Program-made: the position numbers and the translations under genes
From: Candidatus Woesearchaeota archaeon
Lineage (GTDB): Archaea > Nanobdellota > Nanobdellia > Woesearchaeales > GW2011-AR4
Direction: 5' to 3'
Assembly: GCA_016185955.1 (NCBI GenBank)
Contig: JACPMQ010000016.1
Location: forward strand, 1-13,782
Length of the DNA: 13,782 bases
Notes under the pieces: generated by a model
Database searches by the model: none
What the model was told of the DNA's origin: nothing
What the model saw: the letters and a program-made list of their open reading frames with translations, nothing else
Shown here: one piece after another, positions 12,959 to 13,782 of the stretch
Position numbering within the stretch: the first letter of the stretch is position 1
Layout of the letters: the number at the start of each line of letters is the position of its first letter

Positions 12959-13609
12959 TTAGAGCGGCGGAAATTTTGTATTATATTCCCTATTCTGAGG
13001 GTATTGCTCATACCTATTTTGAGGGTATTGTTGAGGATATTGCTCCTCTTGCTGATAGTTTTTCGGTTCCGGTGTTATTCTGTCAAAAATTTCAATTATG
13101 CCCAAATAAATCGGGAAAAACAAAATTACTGCCAGCAATGTCTGCAAATCCAATTTAATGACATTGTAGATTATTGGTGTAACTATTACCAACACATAGG
13201 TAACCCATCTGATTCTTCCAATGTATAACACAATCTTTTTTGCTTTTATGCCCGCTATAGTTACGAAAACGCCATATACAAATACCGCAATTGACAGCAC
13301 AAATTTTAAAAAAATTTCAAGAGTGAAGCTAAGTGTGCCATCAGAAAGCAGTCTAAATAAGTATCTTATCCAGTCAATGCTCGCAATTATTGGAATGATT
13401 CCATTGCTTATTGCGTTTCCGGCTGATGTGCCGTGCTTTTCATTAAAAAACTCCGCAAAAAACCAGCTAATCCAAATTGGAATCATTATCCAAAACATTT
13501 CAGGCTCTTCAAAAGGAGCTGCAAAAATCAGAAGCCAATGCATAAAAAGATTCCATGCAGACAAAAGAAATCCAGTAAGCAAGCTTAAAAACGCGATAAA
13601 TATCACCAC
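12959..13609 (-). CDS. Membrane protein with Gln/Pro/Tyr-rich C-terminal tail
   Basis: 216 residues. I do not recognise a named family. About five hydrophobic segments (roughly 2-30, 38-55, 96-120, 134-152 and 156-174) are followed by a hydrophilic tail from about 178 that contains the repeats QYPQQYPQNRYEQYPQNREY, probably disordered. The start is GTG 13609 or the next GTG 13606; neither has an ATG or a ribosome site, and the first hydrophobic helix begins at once, which supports one of them. It lies nine bases upstream of the antiporter gene on the same strand, so the two are likely cotranscribed and may cooperate, though nothing in the sequence shows how. Confidence 0.75.
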   Translation of the reverse strand: MVIFIAFLSLLTGFLLSAWNLFMHWLLIFAAPFEEPEMFWIMIPIWISWFFAEFFNEKHGTSAGNAISNGIIPIIASIDWIRYLFRLLSDGTLSFTLEIFLKFVLSIAVFVYGVFVTIAGIKAKKIVLYIGRIRWVTYVLVIVTPIIYNVIKLDLQTLLAVILFFPIYLGIIEIFDRITPEPKNYQQEEQYPQQYPQNRYEQYPQNREYNTKFPPL

Positions 13610-13628
13610 TTTTTAAATATAAACATTT

Positions 13629-13648
13629 TATTGTTCATTATTGTTCAT
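13629..13648. promoter_or_regulatory. Tandem 10-bp direct repeat upstream of the antiporter operon
   Basis: TATTGTTCAT occurs twice head to tail (13629-13638 and 13639-13648). It lies 20-39 bases before the GTG start of the membrane-protein gene. A leftward TATA-like sequence at 13671-13681 would start transcription near 13650, putting the repeats at the start site. A 10-bp period places both copies on one DNA face, as for a cooperative repressor, but the role is not shown. Confidence 0.4.
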
Positions 13649-13693
13649 AGAATAGTATAACTTTCACTTGAACTATAAAAAGCTTGTTAAAGC

Positions 13694-13710
13694 TAGTAAC
13701 TGCTAACACC
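13694..13710 (+). repeat. Isolated tip of the inverted-repeat element
   Basis: TAGTAACTGCTAACACC is identical over 17 bases to 10768-10784, and the inverse of most of it lies near 316-330. Here the sequence that follows is unrelated to the element arms, so this is only the outer tip. No gene end abuts it inside the window. Confidence 0.65.
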
Positions 13711-13782
13711 TCTTATTCTAAAGGTATATGAAACTTAAAGTGGCTGCTCCAAAATAAGGGGCGGTAGGCAAGCAGAAGAATG
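13711..13782. other. Right edge, nothing assignable
   Basis: The end of the window holds a nine-codon frame (ATG 13728 to TAA 13757, MKLKVAAPK) and a G-rich stretch (13756-13773). Neither can be called a gene from what is visible; a gene or RNA may begin here and continue outside. Confidence 0.4.

Overview
The window reads as archaeal chromosome: RNA polymerase genes in the order H, B'', B', A', A'', then ribosomal protein L30e and archaeal NusA. The tRNAs have bulge-helix-bulge (BHB) introns, promoters are TATA-type, and a FlaK/PibD-type prepilin peptidase is present. The DNA is AT-rich, the genes are compact and Shine-Dalgarno sites are sparse. This suits a reduced-genome lineage such as DPANN, but I cannot fix a phylum. 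Both the B subunit (B''/B') and the A subunit (A'/A'') are split genes.

Layout. Bases 1-317 hold no convincing gene, only a nested inverted repeat and one copy of a structured intergenic repeat. On the minus strand a prepilin peptidase (about 2151-1264) is followed by a DUF1385/YqhQ-family membrane protein (1235-318). Divergent from them is a cis-prenyltransferase-like gene (2249-2983). It shares a palindromic TATA box and a 9-bp inverted repeat with the peptidase. Next are tRNA-Asp(GTC) (3149-3392), which I resolve as carrying three introns, and tRNA-Lys(TTT) (3403-3519), with two.

The RNA polymerase operon runs 3559-10770. The rpoB'' gene is broken: about 70 highly conserved codons are absent near its end and the remaining C-terminus lies in another frame (to 5051). 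A 150-bp inverted-repeat element directly abuts the rpoA'' stop codon and separates it from rpl30e (10993-11271) and nusA (11276-11692). On the minus strand, converging on nusA, a two-gene unit encodes a small membrane protein with a Gln/Pro/Tyr-rich tail (13609-12959) and a CPA2-type cation:proton antiporter (12949-11717). The last 170 bases hold its promoter region and a fragment of the repeat tip.

The most notable points are the multi-intron tRNA pair with matching T-loop introns (and a T-stem mismatch in tRNA-Lys suggesting intron spread by copying), the damaged essential rpoB'', and the repeat family whose tip supplies stop codons in all three frames and sits exactly at gene ends. Everything here is read by eye; no database search was run.
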